DNA of 64,000 nucleotides from Pseudomonas panipatensis (GCF_900099785.1 NZ_FNDS01000018.1:1-64000); one strand, 5' to 3'; shown: positions 53,639 through 62,921, numbered from the stretch's first letter. Notes: generated by a model from the letters alone, not told the origin. Program-made: numbers and translations.

Positions 53639-54475
53639 TCAGAAGTGGTACTTGACCAGCAGGCTGGTGGTGTTCTGGTCGGTGGTGAAGTACTGGGAGT
53701 CCTTGATGCCGTACTTGTCGGACCAGTAGTCGTACTCCACGCCCACGTACAGGTGCTTGGCCTCGTAGCCCATGGCCTTGCCCAGGTCGTACTTGATCTG
53801 CGGGTTGAAGTGCAGGTTGGCGTGGTAGTCGGACTGGTTCGGGCGGCCCGAGCTGGCGTCCTTGTTGTTCACCACCCAGTCCATGTAGCCGTCGATGAGG
53901 ATGTCGGAGTTGCCCACCGGGATGGTGTAGGCCCACGCCGGGGTGATCTGCCAGGCGCCGGCCGGCACGCGGTGGCCGTCGGGCTTGCGGTAGTAGAAGT
54001 TCAGCTGGAAGTAGTCGAAGCCGGGAATCGCCAGGTCGAAGCCCGGACCGGCCAGGTAGGACTCGTTGTCGCCTTCGCCGAACTCGTAGGTGGTGGCCAG
54101 CAGCACGTCCTTGATCGGGCCGAAGGACAGGTCGGTGCCGGTGATCTTGCCGAACGACAGGCGCGGGCTGAACTCGCCGTAGTAAGTGTTGCTGCCGTTA
54201 TTGGCGTCTTTCTTGCCGTTGTAGTTGATCTGATCGACGAAGAACCAGATGTCACCCCATGTCCAGGCACTCGCGCTCTCCAGGGTGAAGGTCTGCTGGA
54301 TCGGCGGGTTCACCTTGAAGTCCTTGCCCCACAGGTAGGTCAGGCTCTCGTTGTGCCAGAGCAGCGGGCCGTCGTTGGTCGCCGGCCCGGGGGTCAGGTC
54401 TTCACCGCCGGCCATGGCCTGGCCGGCGGCCAGCAGCCCGCCGGCGAGCAGCAGGGATGCGAGTGTGCGAGTCAT
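53639..54475 (-). CDS. Tsx-like nucleoside-specific outer membrane channel
   Basis: 278 residues with a signal peptide (MTRTLASLLLAGGLLAAGQA then MAGG). The mature part fits Channel_Tsx: NESLTYLWGKDFKVNPPIQQ, TFTLESASAWTWGDIWFFVD, YYGEFSPRLSFGK, with alternating aromatic beta strands and a C-terminal Phe (LLVKYHF) for Bam recognition. It is likely a 12-stranded porin that passes nucleosides, which fits the nearby nucleoside/purine import genes. Confidence 0.83.
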   Translation of the reverse strand: MTRTLASLLLAGGLLAAGQAMAGGEDLTPGPATNDGPLLWHNESLTYLWGKDFKVNPPIQQTFTLESASAWTWGDIWFFVDQINYNGKKDANNGSNTYYGEFSPRLSFGKITGTDLSFGPIKDVLLATTYEFGEGDNESYLAGPGFDLAIPGFDYFQLNFYYRKPDGHRVPAGAWQITPAWAYTIPVGNSDILIDGYMDWVVNNKDASSGRPNQSDYHANLHFNPQIKYDLGKAMGYEAKHLYVGVEYDYWSDKYGIKDSQYFTTDQNTTSLLVKYHF

Positions 54476-54773
54476 GTGGTGCTCCTAGTGTTCTTGAAAG
54501 TGCAGATCTAGTTGGAATAGGAACCTGTCCGCTTGGTCAGGCTTGGCCAGGAAAAGCAAGATCGACGCCAATGCTTGCCGTGGCCCGTTTTTTATTCTCT
54601 CCGGCGGGCAGATTCAGGGGTTTTCAAGGGTTTGGACGCGTCATCCGGCTGCGCCCCGGCGGTTGCGTCCGGGGCTCTGCGGCGGGCGTTTATTGACCCA
54701 ATGGACAAGTCCTGCCTTGAAACGGGGCAGGATTGTACAGAACGGCGCCATTCTGGCGACCGCGAGTCGATGA

Positions 54774-54831
54774 TTTTGGATACATAACGTCAATGTAGTG
54801 AATTGAATCAACATGAATTATGTATACAAAA
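54774..54831. promoter_or_regulatory. Inverted repeat operator candidate upstream of the Tsx-like gene
   Basis: TTTTGGATACATAA (54774-54787) and its near-perfect inverse TTATGTATACAAAA (54818-54831; 13 of 14 complementary), 30 bases apart in very AT-rich DNA. The TTGTATACA-like core is typical of GntR/FCD-type operators. It lies about 300 bases before the Tsx start and 120 bases after the ggt stop. The rest of 54476-54953 shows no gene. Confidence 0.5.
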
Positions 54832-54953
54832 CGCCTGTGACCTTTCTACACAGGGCGGCTCGGCGGCTCCGTCGCGGGGCTGCCCGCGCGTTCCGGGCGC
54901 GGATGATGCCAGAGCCGCGCGCGTCAGGCATCCCCGCCGGCCGGGCGGCTCGC

Positions 54954-56570
54954 CTACCAGGCGGCGATCTGCGCGTCGGTGCGCGGTTCGGTGCCGCCGC
55001 AGAGCACGCCGCTGGCGGTATCGCGCAGGATGATCTGGCCGCGCCCGTAGCTGCTCAGGTCGTGGGCTACCTCGACGTGGTGGCCGCGCCGCGTCAGCAC
55101 CGCCGCCAGGCTGCGTGGCGCGCCGTGTTCGATGCCGATGCGCTTGTCGCCCAGCCACTGCCAGCGTGGGGCGTCCAGCGCGGCCTGTGGGTTGAGGCCG
55201 AAGTCCACCAGGTTCATCACCATCTGCACATGCCCCTGCGGCTGCATGTAGGCGCCCATCACGCCGAAGGGGCCGAGCGCCACGCCGCCCTGGCTGAGGA
55301 AGCCGGGGATGATGGTGTGGAAGGTCTTCTTGCCCGGCTGCAGGCAGTTGACGTGCTGTGGGTCGAGGCTGAACTCGGCGCCACGGTTCTGCAGGGCGAT
55401 GCCGGTGCCCGGCACCACCACGCCGGAGCCGAAGCCGTGGTAGTTGCTCTGGATGAAGGAAACCATGTTGCCTTCGCCGTCCGCCGTCGCCAGGTACACG
55501 GTGCCGCCGGCCCTGGGCTTGCCGGGCTGCGGCTCCAGGGCGCGCTCGCCGATCAGCGCGCGGCGGCGCGCGGCGTACTCGTCGCTGAGCAGGTCGGCGA
55601 CGCTGACGCGCATGCAATCGGGCTGGCCGATATAGGCGCGGCCATCGGCGTAGGCCAGCTTCATCGCCTCCAGCTGGCGGTGCCAGGTGTCCGGGCTGTC
55701 GCGCTCGCTGAAATCGAAGCCCTTGAGGATGTTCAGCGCCATCAGCGCCACCAGGCCCTGGCCGCTGGGTGGGATTTCCCAGACATCGTAGCCACGGTAG
55801 TTCAGCGAGATCGGTTCGACCCAGCGTGGCTGGTAGCCGGCCAGGTCGTCCTCGCGCAGGTAGCCGCCGCCGCTCTCGGCGTGGGCGGCGATGCGCCGTG
55901 CCAGGGCGCCGCGATAGAAGCTCTCGCACTGGCTCTCGGCCAGCGCCTGTAAGGTGTCGGCCTGGGCCGGGTTGCTGAAGAGTTCGCCGGCGCGCGGGGC
56001 GCGGCCGTCGATGAGGAACTCGGCGAACCAGGCGTGCAGCTCCGGGTGTTCGGGCAGCGCCGCGCGGAACTTGTCCAGCCCGCTCTGCCAGAGCGAGGCG
56101 ATCACCGGCGACAGCGGGAAACCGTCGCGCGCCAGCTCGATGGCCGGCGCCAGCAGCTCGGCGAAGGGCAGGCGGCCGAAGCGCCGCGACAGCTCGGCCC
56201 AGCCCGCCGGGCAGCCCGGCACCGTCACCGGCGTCCAGCCGTGCAGCGGCATGCGGCTGTGCCCGGCGCCGCGCACTGCCTCGATGTTCAGCGCCCGCGG
56301 CGCCTGGCCGCTGGCGTCCAGACCGTGCAGGCGGCCCTGGGTCCAGACCAGGGCGAAGGCGTCGCCGCCGATGCCGCAGCCGGTCGGCTCGACCACCGTC
56401 AGCGCCGCCGCCGTGGCGATCGCCGCGTCGATGGCGTTGCCGCCACGCTTGAGGATGTCCAGGCCCGCCTGCGCCGCCAGCGGCTGCGAGGTGGCGACCA
56501 TGCCACGGCGGGCATAGACCAGCGAACGCTGCGACGGGTAGGGGTATTCCTGGGCGGAGAAGCTGAGCAT
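54954..56570 (-). CDS. Gamma-glutamyltransferase family protein (YwrD-like)
   Basis: 538 residues from the ATG at 56570, chosen for GGAGG six bases upstream. The large-subunit part has VATSQPLAAQAGLDILKRGG then NAIDAAIATAAALTVVEPTG and IGGDAFALVW. Autoprocessing should occur at the Thr in AGGTVYLATADGEGNMVSFI, the position of the usual DTTH Thr. GSGVVVPGTGIALQNRGAEF follows. There is no signal peptide, so it resembles cytoplasmic YwrD-type acylases more than periplasmic Ggt. It could act on gamma-glutamyl or other N-acyl compounds. Divergent from the AraC gene. Confidence 0.82.
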   Translation of the reverse strand: MLSFSAQEYPYPSQRSLVYARRGMVATSQPLAAQAGLDILKRGGNAIDAAIATAAALTVVEPTGCGIGGDAFALVWTQGRLHGLDASGQAPRALNIEAVRGAGHSRMPLHGWTPVTVPGCPAGWAELSRRFGRLPFAELLAPAIELARDGFPLSPVIASLWQSGLDKFRAALPEHPELHAWFAEFLIDGRAPRAGELFSNPAQADTLQALAESQCESFYRGALARRIAAHAESGGGYLREDDLAGYQPRWVEPISLNYRGYDVWEIPPSGQGLVALMALNILKGFDFSERDSPDTWHRQLEAMKLAYADGRAYIGQPDCMRVSVADLLSDEYAARRRALIGERALEPQPGKPRAGGTVYLATADGEGNMVSFIQSNYHGFGSGVVVPGTGIALQNRGAEFSLDPQHVNCLQPGKKTFHTIIPGFLSQGGVALGPFGVMGAYMQPQGHVQMVMNLVDFGLNPQAALDAPRWQWLGDKRIGIEHGAPRSLAAVLTRRGHHVEVAHDLSSYGRGQIILRDTASGVLCGGTEPRTDAQIAAW

Positions 56571-56653
56571 GGACGACCTCCGGTGACGGCTTGAGGCGGC
56601 AGGGTAGCCCTGCCAGACTCCGTCGACTAGCGACACAACGCCAATCCATCGCG

Positions 56654-57445
56654 ATGAACGGACAGCTCCCCGAACTGCAACGCCTGATCCCGGCGCTGGA
56701 ACGCCTGCCGCGCCCGGTCTACGCGCGCGCCGAACGCCTGCGCGCCGGCTCCTGGACCTGCCGCCACCACCACGCCTGGGTGCAGTTGTCCTACGCCATT
56801 AGCGGCGTGCTCGGCGTGCACACCGCCGAGGGCAGCTTCTTCGCCCCGCCGCAGCGGGCGATCTGGATTCCCGCCTACCTCGAACACGAGGTGGTGACCT
56901 CGACCCAGGCCGAGATGCGCAGTCTCTATGTGCGCGAGGACGCCTGCGCCTGGGCTCCGCCGCGCTGCCGGGTGCTGGCGGTGACGCCGCTGGCGCGCGA
57001 GCTGATCAAGGGCTTCTGCGAACTGCCGGTGGATTATCCACAGGGCGACACGCCCGAAGAGCGCCTGGTGCAGGTGCTGCTCGACCAGTTGCGAACCCTG
57101 CCGGAAGTGGCCTTTTCCCTGCCGATGCCCCGGGAGCCGCGCCTGTTGCAGCTGTGCCAGGGGTTGATCGAACAACCCACCGCCACCCTCACTCTCGGCG
57201 ACTGGGCGCAACGCCTGGGCACCTCGGAGAAGACCCTGTCGCGGCTGTTCCAGCGCGAGACCGGCATGAGCTTCCGCCTCTGGCGCCAGCGCCAGCGTCT
57301 GTTGGCGTCGCTGAGCATCCTCGAATCCGGCGCCAGCGTCACCGCCGCGGCGCTGGACTGCGGCTACGACTCCACCTCGGCCTATATCGCCGCCTTCAAG
57401 GGGCTGTTCGGCTTCACCCCCGGCGAGCTGTTCAAACAGCGCTGA
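56654..57445 (+). CDS. AraC family transcriptional regulator
   Basis: 263 residues from the ATG at 56654. The N-terminal cupin domain (CRHHHAWVQLSYAISGVLGV, then FFAPPQRAIWIPAYLEHEV) binds an effector. The C-terminal helix-turn-helix pair is LTLGDWAQRLGTSEKTLSRL with FQRETGMSFRLWRQRQRLLA and then AALDCGYDSTSAYIAAFKGL. It is divergent from the gamma-glutamyltransferase gene, 83 bases between start codons, so that is its likeliest target. A perfect DnaA-box 9-mer occurs within it at 57034. Confidence 0.85.
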   Translation: MNGQLPELQRLIPALERLPRPVYARAERLRAGSWTCRHHHAWVQLSYAISGVLGVHTAEGSFFAPPQRAIWIPAYLEHEVVTSTQAEMRSLYVREDACAWAPPRCRVLAVTPLARELIKGFCELPVDYPQGDTPEERLVQVLLDQLRTLPEVAFSLPMPREPRLLQLCQGLIEQPTATLTLGDWAQRLGTSEKTLSRLFQRETGMSFRLWRQRQRLLASLSILESGASVTAAALDCGYDSTSAYIAAFKGLFGFTPGELFKQR

Positions 57446-57603
57446 GGTCGCCGCTCGCACCCGCCAGTCCCGCTGGCGTCATGCGCCCTGGCGGCCGATG
57501 CGTCGGCGGAATTCCGCTCATCGCCCCCGCCAATCGGCAGCCAAGCGCCTGCCGGGTTCCCCCGGAAAATCCTCCAGCCCTTGCGCCGCGCGGCTTTGCG
57601 CCC

Positions 57604-57620
57604 TTGGCACGGTGCCTGCT
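57604..57620 (+). promoter_or_regulatory. Sigma-54 (RpoN) promoter upstream of the KgtP-like gene
   Basis: TTGGCACGGTGCCTGCT fits YTGGCACG-N4-TTGCW with one change, with GG (57606-57607) and GC (57618-57619) exactly 10 bases apart. The start of transcription would be near 57631, about 80 bases before the ATG. It lies in the 268-base leader between the AraC gene and the transporter. Confidence 0.7.
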
Positions 57621-57713
57621 ATCGCCCTGGGCACTGCGCCGCCCTCGCGGTGCGCCGGCGTGCTGCGCCTTGACCAGCGCGCCCCACGACAACAACGACA
57701 AGAGGAACACCCC

Positions 57714-59021
57714 ATGGACAGCGCAAGCGCCATTGCCGCGTCGGCCGCCCCTCGCAGCACCTCCCAGCGGATCAAGTCGATCTTCAGCGGCTCGGTGGGC
57801 AACCTGGTCGAGTGGTACGACTGGTACGTCTACGCCGCCTTCTCCCTGTACTTCGCCAAAGCCTTCTTCCCCCAGGGCGACATGACCGCCCAATTGCTCA
57901 ACACCGCCGCGATCTTCGCCGTGGGCTTCCTGATGCGCCCGATCGGCGGCTGGCTGATGGGCCTCTACGCCGACCGCAAGGGCCGCAAGGCCGCGCTGCT
58001 GGCCTCGGTGCTGCTGATGTGCTTCGGCTCGCTGATCATCGCCCTGACCCCCAGCTATGAATCCATCGGCGTCGCCGCGCCCGTCCTGCTGGTGCTCGCC
58101 CGCCTGCTGCAGGGCCTGTCGGTCGGTGGCGAATACGGCACCTCGGCCACCTACCTCAGCGAAATGGCCAACAAGGAACAGCGCGGCTTCTATTCCAGCT
58201 TCCAGTACGTGACCCTGATTTCCGGCCAGCTCATCGCCCTGGCGGTGCTGATCGTGCTGCAACAGACGTTGAACACCGAACAACTGGAAAGCTGGGGCTG
58301 GCGCGTGCCCTTCTTCATCGGCGCGCTGTGCGCGGTGGTGGCCATGTTCCTGCGGCGTGGCATGGAAGAAACCGAGTCCTTCAGCAAGAAGAAAGAAGAG
58401 CCCAAGGAAAGCCTGCTGCGCGCGCTGATGCGCCACCCCCGCGAGGTCCTCACCGTGGTCGGCCTGACCATGGGCGGCACCCTGGCCTTCTACACCTACA
58501 CCACCTACATGCAGAAATACCTGGTCAACAGCGTGGGCATGAGCAAGGGCGACTCGACCATGATCTCGGCCGCCAGCCTGTTCCTCTTCATGCTGCTGCA
58601 ACCCATCGTCGGCGCCCTCTCCGACAAGATTGGCCGGCGTCCGATCCTGATCGCCTTCGGTGTCCTCGGCACGCTGTTCACCTACCCGATCCTCAGCACC
58701 CTGCACACGGTCACCAGCTGGTGGGGCGCGTTCTTCCTGATCATGGCCGCGCTGGTCATCGTCAGCGGCTACACCTCGATCAACGCCGTGGTGAAGGCCG
58801 AGCTGTTCCCCACCGAGATCCGTGCCCTGGGCGTCGGCCTGCCCTATGCCCTGACCGTGTCGATCTTCGGCGGCACCGCCGAGTACCTGGCCCTGTGGTT
58901 CAAGAGCATCGGCATGGAAAGCGGCTTCTATTGGTACGTCACCGGCTGCATCGCCTGTTCGCTGCTGGTCTATGTGTTCATGAAGGACACCCAGAAGCAC
59001 TCGAAGATCACCACTGACTGA
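57714..59021 (+). CDS. MFS alpha-ketoglutarate/dicarboxylate:proton symporter (KgtP-like)
   Basis: 435 residues from the ATG at 57714 with AAGAGG upstream. MFS metabolite:H+ symporter motifs: GNLVEWYDWYVYAAFSLYFA, GLYADRKGRKAALL, LARLLQGLSVGGEYGTSATY and GALSDKIGRRPIL. It is the KgtP subgroup importing C5 dicarboxylates. A strong sigma-54 promoter precedes it. That agrees with the P. aeruginosa alpha-ketoglutarate transporter PA5530, which is RpoN- and MifR-dependent as I recall; orthology is inference. Confidence 0.83.
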   Translation: MDSASAIAASAAPRSTSQRIKSIFSGSVGNLVEWYDWYVYAAFSLYFAKAFFPQGDMTAQLLNTAAIFAVGFLMRPIGGWLMGLYADRKGRKAALLASVLLMCFGSLIIALTPSYESIGVAAPVLLVLARLLQGLSVGGEYGTSATYLSEMANKEQRGFYSSFQYVTLISGQLIALAVLIVLQQTLNTEQLESWGWRVPFFIGALCAVVAMFLRRGMEETESFSKKKEEPKESLLRALMRHPREVLTVVGLTMGGTLAFYTYTTYMQKYLVNSVGMSKGDSTMISAASLFLFMLLQPIVGALSDKIGRRPILIAFGVLGTLFTYPILSTLHTVTSWWGAFFLIMAALVIVSGYTSINAVVKAELFPTEIRALGVGLPYALTVSIFGGTAEYLALWFKSIGMESGFYWYVTGCIACSLLVYVFMKDTQKHSKITTD

Positions 59022-59230
59022 TCGGGCCGGGCGGCCCCCAGTGACGCAGGGCGGATAACCGTTCGCGGCAATGGGTGAGGATGACCTCGGGCCTTCCGGC
59101 TGTGCCGGACGGCCCCGGGGAGCGGGCGCTCTTTCACGACCCCATGTGGATCGCGCAACGCCCCCATTTCACGCCTACGCCACCCCCTCCCTTGCTATCC
59201 TCGCCGGCATCCATTCGGCGAACCCTCCTT

Positions 59231-59854
59231 ATGAACCACCCTGACATTCCCGTCGGTCCGCTGCGTGTCCGCCAGTTGCGCGGTGCCCTCAGCGGGCCTT
59301 TCGACCTCGATCTGCAACCCGCTCGCTGTACCGTGCTCAGCGGCCCGTCGGGCATCGGCAAGAGCCTGCTGCTGCGCATGCTCGCCGACCTCGATCCGAA
59401 CCAGGGCGAGGTGAGCCTCGCCGGTGTTTCCCGCGAGAGCATGCCGGCCAGTGCCTGGCGCCGGTTGGTGACCTATGTGGCGGCCGAGTCCGGCTGGTGG
59501 GCCGATGGCGTCGCCGAGCACTTCGCCGATGTCGAGGCGGCGCGTGCCTTGCTGCCGGCGGTGAGTCTCGCGCCGGCGCTGCTCGATGCCCCGGTGGCGC
59601 GCCTGTCCAGCGGCGAGCGGCAGCGCCTGGCGCTGCTTCGCGCGGTGCTGCAGCGGCCGCGCTTCCTGCTGTTGGACGAACCCACCGCGGCCCTCGATCC
59701 GCACAGCCGCGACCAGGTCGAAGCCCTGCTGCAACGCCTGAAAGGCGAGGGCATGGGGCTGCTGCTGGTCAGCCATGACCCGGCCCAGGCCGCGCGCCTG
59801 GGCGATTGCCAGTTACGCATGAGCGCCGACGGGCTGCGCGAGGTGTCGGCATGA
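59231..59854 (+). CDS. ABC transporter ATP-binding protein, FetA/YbbL-like
   Basis: 207 residues from the ATG at 59231. Walker A GPSGIGKSLLLR, signature LSSGERQRLALLRAV, Walker B FLLLDEPTAALD and switch LLVSHD. The short length and VTYVAAESGWWADGVAEHF in the Q-loop region are typical of FetA. It overlaps the permease gene by ATGA. The FetAB pair in E. coli is linked to iron export and peroxide resistance. Confidence 0.85.
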   Translation: MNHPDIPVGPLRVRQLRGALSGPFDLDLQPARCTVLSGPSGIGKSLLLRMLADLDPNQGEVSLAGVSRESMPASAWRRLVTYVAAESGWWADGVAEHFADVEAARALLPAVSLAPALLDAPVARLSSGERQRLALLRAVLQRPRFLLLDEPTAALDPHSRDQVEALLQRLKGEGMGLLLVSHDPAQAARLGDCQLRMSADGLREVSA

Positions 59855-60654
59855 ACCCGGTGGTTCTCAGCCTGCCGGAGCTGACCCTGGCGGCGTTGCT
59901 GATCGTCGCGGCGGCGGCCCTGTCCTTCGCCCTGCGCCTGGGCCTGCAACGCACCCTGCTGGTGGCCTCGCTGCGCCTGGTGCTGCAATTGGCGCTGGTC
60001 GGCTTCTTCCTGCGCCAGGTGTTCGCCCTGTCCTCGCCCTGGCTGACCGCCCTGGTGGTCGCGGCCATGCTCGGCGCGGCGGCCTTCGAGGTGGGCTCGC
60101 GGCAGAAACGCCGGCTGGCCGGTTTCTGGCACTACGGCATCGGCGGCGGCAGCGTCGCGCTCGCCACCCTCGGCATCGCGCTGTTCGCCCTGGCCGGCAG
60201 CCTGCGCCCGCAGCCCTGGTACGACGCGCGCCACGCCATCCCGCTGGTCGGCATCATTCTCGGCACGGCGATGAATGCCGCCAGCCTGGCGCTCAACCTG
60301 GTATTCGCCAGCCTGCAGCGCGAGCGCGCCGCCATCGAGGCGCAACTGGCCCTCGGCGTCGATCGCCACCGTGCCCTGCGCGGGGTGATCCGCAGCGCGC
60401 TGTACAACGGTCTGCTGCCGACGCTGAACCAGATGGCCGCCGCCGGCATCATCACCCTGCCGGGGATCATGACCGGCCAGATCCTCGCCGGCATGGACCC
60501 GCTCGACGCCGCGCGCTACCAGATCCTGCTGATGTTCCTGCTCGCCGCCGCCGGCTTCCTCGCCGCGCTGGGCGCGGTGTACCTGACGGTCTGGCGGCTC
60601 ACCGATAGCCGCGACCGCCTGCGCCTGGACCGCCTGCGCGCGCCGCAACGCTGA
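59851..60654 (+). CDS. ABC transporter permease, FetB/YbbM-like (UPF0014)
   Basis: 267 residues, about 7 membrane segments. UPF0014 motifs: RTLLVASLRLVLQLALVGFF, LVGIILGTAMNAASLALNLV, GVIRSALYNGLLPTLNQMAA and GIITLPGIMTGQILAGMDPL. It is coupled to the FetA-like gene by ATGA. Probable metal exporter. Confidence 0.87.
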   Translation: MNPVVLSLPELTLAALLIVAAAALSFALRLGLQRTLLVASLRLVLQLALVGFFLRQVFALSSPWLTALVVAAMLGAAAFEVGSRQKRRLAGFWHYGIGGGSVALATLGIALFALAGSLRPQPWYDARHAIPLVGIILGTAMNAASLALNLVFASLQRERAAIEAQLALGVDRHRALRGVIRSALYNGLLPTLNQMAAAGIITLPGIMTGQILAGMDPLDAARYQILLMFLLAAAGFLAALGAVYLTVWRLTDSRDRLRLDRLRAPQR

Positions 60655-60711
60655 GCCAGGCGGCGGGCGCTGGACTATGCTGCGGGCTTGTCTTTGCTTG
60701 GAGCCATTGCC

Positions 60712-61395
60712 ATGACCTCTGCGAAATCCGCCCTGATCATCGGTGCCTCGCGCGGCCTCGGCCTGGGCCTGGTGCGCGAGTTGCTGGCGCGCGGCTGGGC
60801 GGTCAGCGCCAGCGTGCGCGACCCGGCCCACGCCGGCGAGCTGGCCGGCCTGCCGGTGCGCGTCGAGGCGCTGGTGCTGGACGACGCCGCTTCCCAGGAC
60901 CGCCTCGCCGAAGCGCTCGCCGGGCAGCGCTTCGATCTCATCTTCATCAATGCCGGTGTCTACGGCCCGGCGCACCAGTCGCCGCTCGACGCCAGCCTGG
61001 AAGAGGTCGGCGCGCTGTTCATGGTCAATGCCGTGGCGCCATTGCGCCTGGCCGAACGCCTGCTGCCGCGCCTGGATGCGCAGCGCGGCGTGCTGGCCTT
61101 CATGACCTCGGAGCTGGGCAGCGTCGCCGGCAACCTGACCGGAGGCATGGCCCTGTACCGGGCGAGCAAGGCGGCGCTCAACTCGCTGACCCGCAGCTTC
61201 GTCGCCGACCTCGGCGAAACCGGCCTCACCGTGCTCAACCTGCACCCCGGCTGGGTGCGCACCGACATGGGCGGCGAGGCCGCGCCGCTGGACGTGGAAA
61301 CCAGCGTCGCCGGGCTCGTCGATCAGGTCGAAAGGCATGCCGGGCGCGGCGGGCAGTTCTACCTCGACTACCAGGGCATGGCGCTCGACTGGTAG
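60712..61395 (+). CDS. SDR family oxidoreductase (classical, short)
   Basis: 227 residues from the ATG at 60712 with TTGGAG upstream. The cofactor loop is GASRGLGLGLVREL at 10-23, FINAGVYGP replaces the NNAG motif, the catalytic Ser is in FMTSELGSV and Tyr-x3-Lys in ALYRASKAALN. LHPGWVRTDMGG is characteristic of the CsgA/sniffer-type SDRs. Substrate unknown. Confidence 0.83.
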   Translation: MTSAKSALIIGASRGLGLGLVRELLARGWAVSASVRDPAHAGELAGLPVRVEALVLDDAASQDRLAEALAGQRFDLIFINAGVYGPAHQSPLDASLEEVGALFMVNAVAPLRLAERLLPRLDAQRGVLAFMTSELGSVAGNLTGGMALYRASKAALNSLTRSFVADLGETGLTVLNLHPGWVRTDMGGEAAPLDVETSVAGLVDQVERHAGRGGQFYLDYQGMALDW

Positions 61396-61521
61396 TATTT
61401 CCGGCGTCTGCCGCGGCAGACACCTGGATCAGCAGACAGGGTGAACACTGAGCTGGCTTCTTCAACATCGAGGAGCCGGCTCGCCTCGGGCGGCGGCTCC
61501 GCTATCCGGAGGATTTCCCCC

Positions 61522-62874
61522 ATGCCTGCCCCGCGTCTCTGGTTGCAGAACCCCCTCGCCATCTTCACCGCCAACCGCCTCGATGCCCGTGGCGGCCTGG
61601 TCGTGCAGGACGGCCGCATCGTCGAACTGCTCGGCGCCGGCCAGTCGCCATCGCGGCCCTGCGAACAGGTCTTCGACGCCAGCCAGCACGTGCTGCTGCC
61701 CGGCCTGATCAACACCCACCACCACTTCTACCAGACCCTCACCCGCGCCTGGGCGCCGGTGGTCAACCAGCCGCTGTTCCCCTGGCTGAAGACCCTCTAC
61801 CCGGTGTGGGCGCGGCTGACGCCGCTGCAGCTGGCGCTGGCCACCAAGGTCGCCCTGGCCGAACTGCTGCTCTCCGGCTGCACCACCGCCGCCGACCACC
61901 ACTATCTGTTCCCCGATGGCCTGGCGCAGGCCATCGACGTGCAGGCCGGGGTGGTCGCCGAACTGGGCATGCGCGCCATGCTCACCCGCGGTTCGATGAG
62001 CCTCGGCGAGGCCGATGGTGGCCTGCCGCCGCAGCAGACCGTGCAGCGCGCCGAAACCATCCTCGACGACAGCCAGCGGCTGATCCGCGACTACCACCAG
62101 CGCGGCGACGGCGCGCTGGTGCAGATCGCCCTGGCGCCCTGTTCGCCGTTCTCGGTGACCCCGGAAATCATGCGCGCCAGCGCCGACCTGGCGGAGCGCT
62201 ACGACGTGCGCCTGCACACCCACCTGGCCGAGACCCTCGACGAGGAAGCCTTCTGCCTGCAGCGCTTCGGCCTGCGCACGGTCGATTACCTCGACAGCGT
62301 CGGCTGGCTCGGCCCACGCACCTGGCTGGCCCACGGCATCCATTTCAACGACGAGGAAATCCAGCGCCTCGGTAAGGCCGGCACCGGCATCTGCCACTGC
62401 CCCAGCTCGAACATGCGCCTGGCCTCTGGCATCTGCCCGACCCTGGCCCTGGAAGCGGCCGGCGCGCCGGTGGGGCTGGGGGTGGACGGCTCGGCCTCCA
62501 ACGACGCCTCGAACATGATCCTCGAAGCGCGCCAGGCCCTGTACCTGCAACGCCTGCGCTATGGCGCCGAGCGCGTCACTCCGGCGCTGACCCTGGGCTG
62601 GGCCACCAAGGGCTCGGCCAAGCTGCTCGGACGTAGCGACATTGGCGAGCTGGCGCCGGGCAAACAGGCCGACCTGGCGCTGTTCAAGCTCGACGAACTG
62701 CGCTTCTCCGGCAGCCACGACCCGCTCTCGGCCCTGCTGCTGTGCGGCGCCGACAAGGCCGACCGGGTGATGATCGGTGGCAGTTGGCGGGTGATCGACG
62801 GTGCGGTCGAAGGGCTCGACCTCAAGGCGCTGATCGCCGCGCACACCCAGGCCGCGCGCAAGCTGATCGGCTGA
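61522..62874 (+). CDS. 8-oxoguanine deaminase (amidohydrolase, cog0402)
   Basis: 450 residues from the ATG at 61522, behind CCGGAGGA. Metal site: GLINTHHHFYQTLTRAWAP with the HxH pair, then RLHTHLAETLDEE, then WLAHGIHFND and VGLGVDGSASND with the metal Asp. TTAADHHYLFPDG is typical of the 8-oxoguanine deaminase group studied in P. aeruginosa, which converts 8-oxoguanine to urate; isocytosine is another reported substrate of the group. This suits the neighbouring xanthine/urate genes. Confidence 0.85.
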   Translation: MPAPRLWLQNPLAIFTANRLDARGGLVVQDGRIVELLGAGQSPSRPCEQVFDASQHVLLPGLINTHHHFYQTLTRAWAPVVNQPLFPWLKTLYPVWARLTPLQLALATKVALAELLLSGCTTAADHHYLFPDGLAQAIDVQAGVVAELGMRAMLTRGSMSLGEADGGLPPQQTVQRAETILDDSQRLIRDYHQRGDGALVQIALAPCSPFSVTPEIMRASADLAERYDVRLHTHLAETLDEEAFCLQRFGLRTVDYLDSVGWLGPRTWLAHGIHFNDEEIQRLGKAGTGICHCPSSNMRLASGICPTLALEAAGAPVGLGVDGSASNDASNMILEARQALYLQRLRYGAERVTPALTLGWATKGSAKLLGRSDIGELAPGKQADLALFKLDELRFSGSHDPLSALLLCGADKADRVMIGGSWRVIDGAVEGLDLKALIAAHTQAARKLIG

Positions 62875-62891
62875 GGCCGGGGGCTTTCTTG

Positions 62892-62921
62892 GGGCGAATG
62901 ACCGTGTGCGGTCATTCGCCC
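62892..62921. terminator. 13-bp perfect hairpin between convergent genes
   Basis: GGGCGAATGACCG, loop TGTG, CGGTCATTCGCCC. It lies 17 bases after the deaminase stop and before the 3' end of argE on the other strand. No T run follows, so it may act as a factor-assisted terminator or RNA stabiliser. Confidence 0.6.

Noticed and set aside
51281-54511. 1076-aa plus-strand open frame
   Set aside because: It crosses three minus-strand genes with strong family matches and has low-complexity composition.
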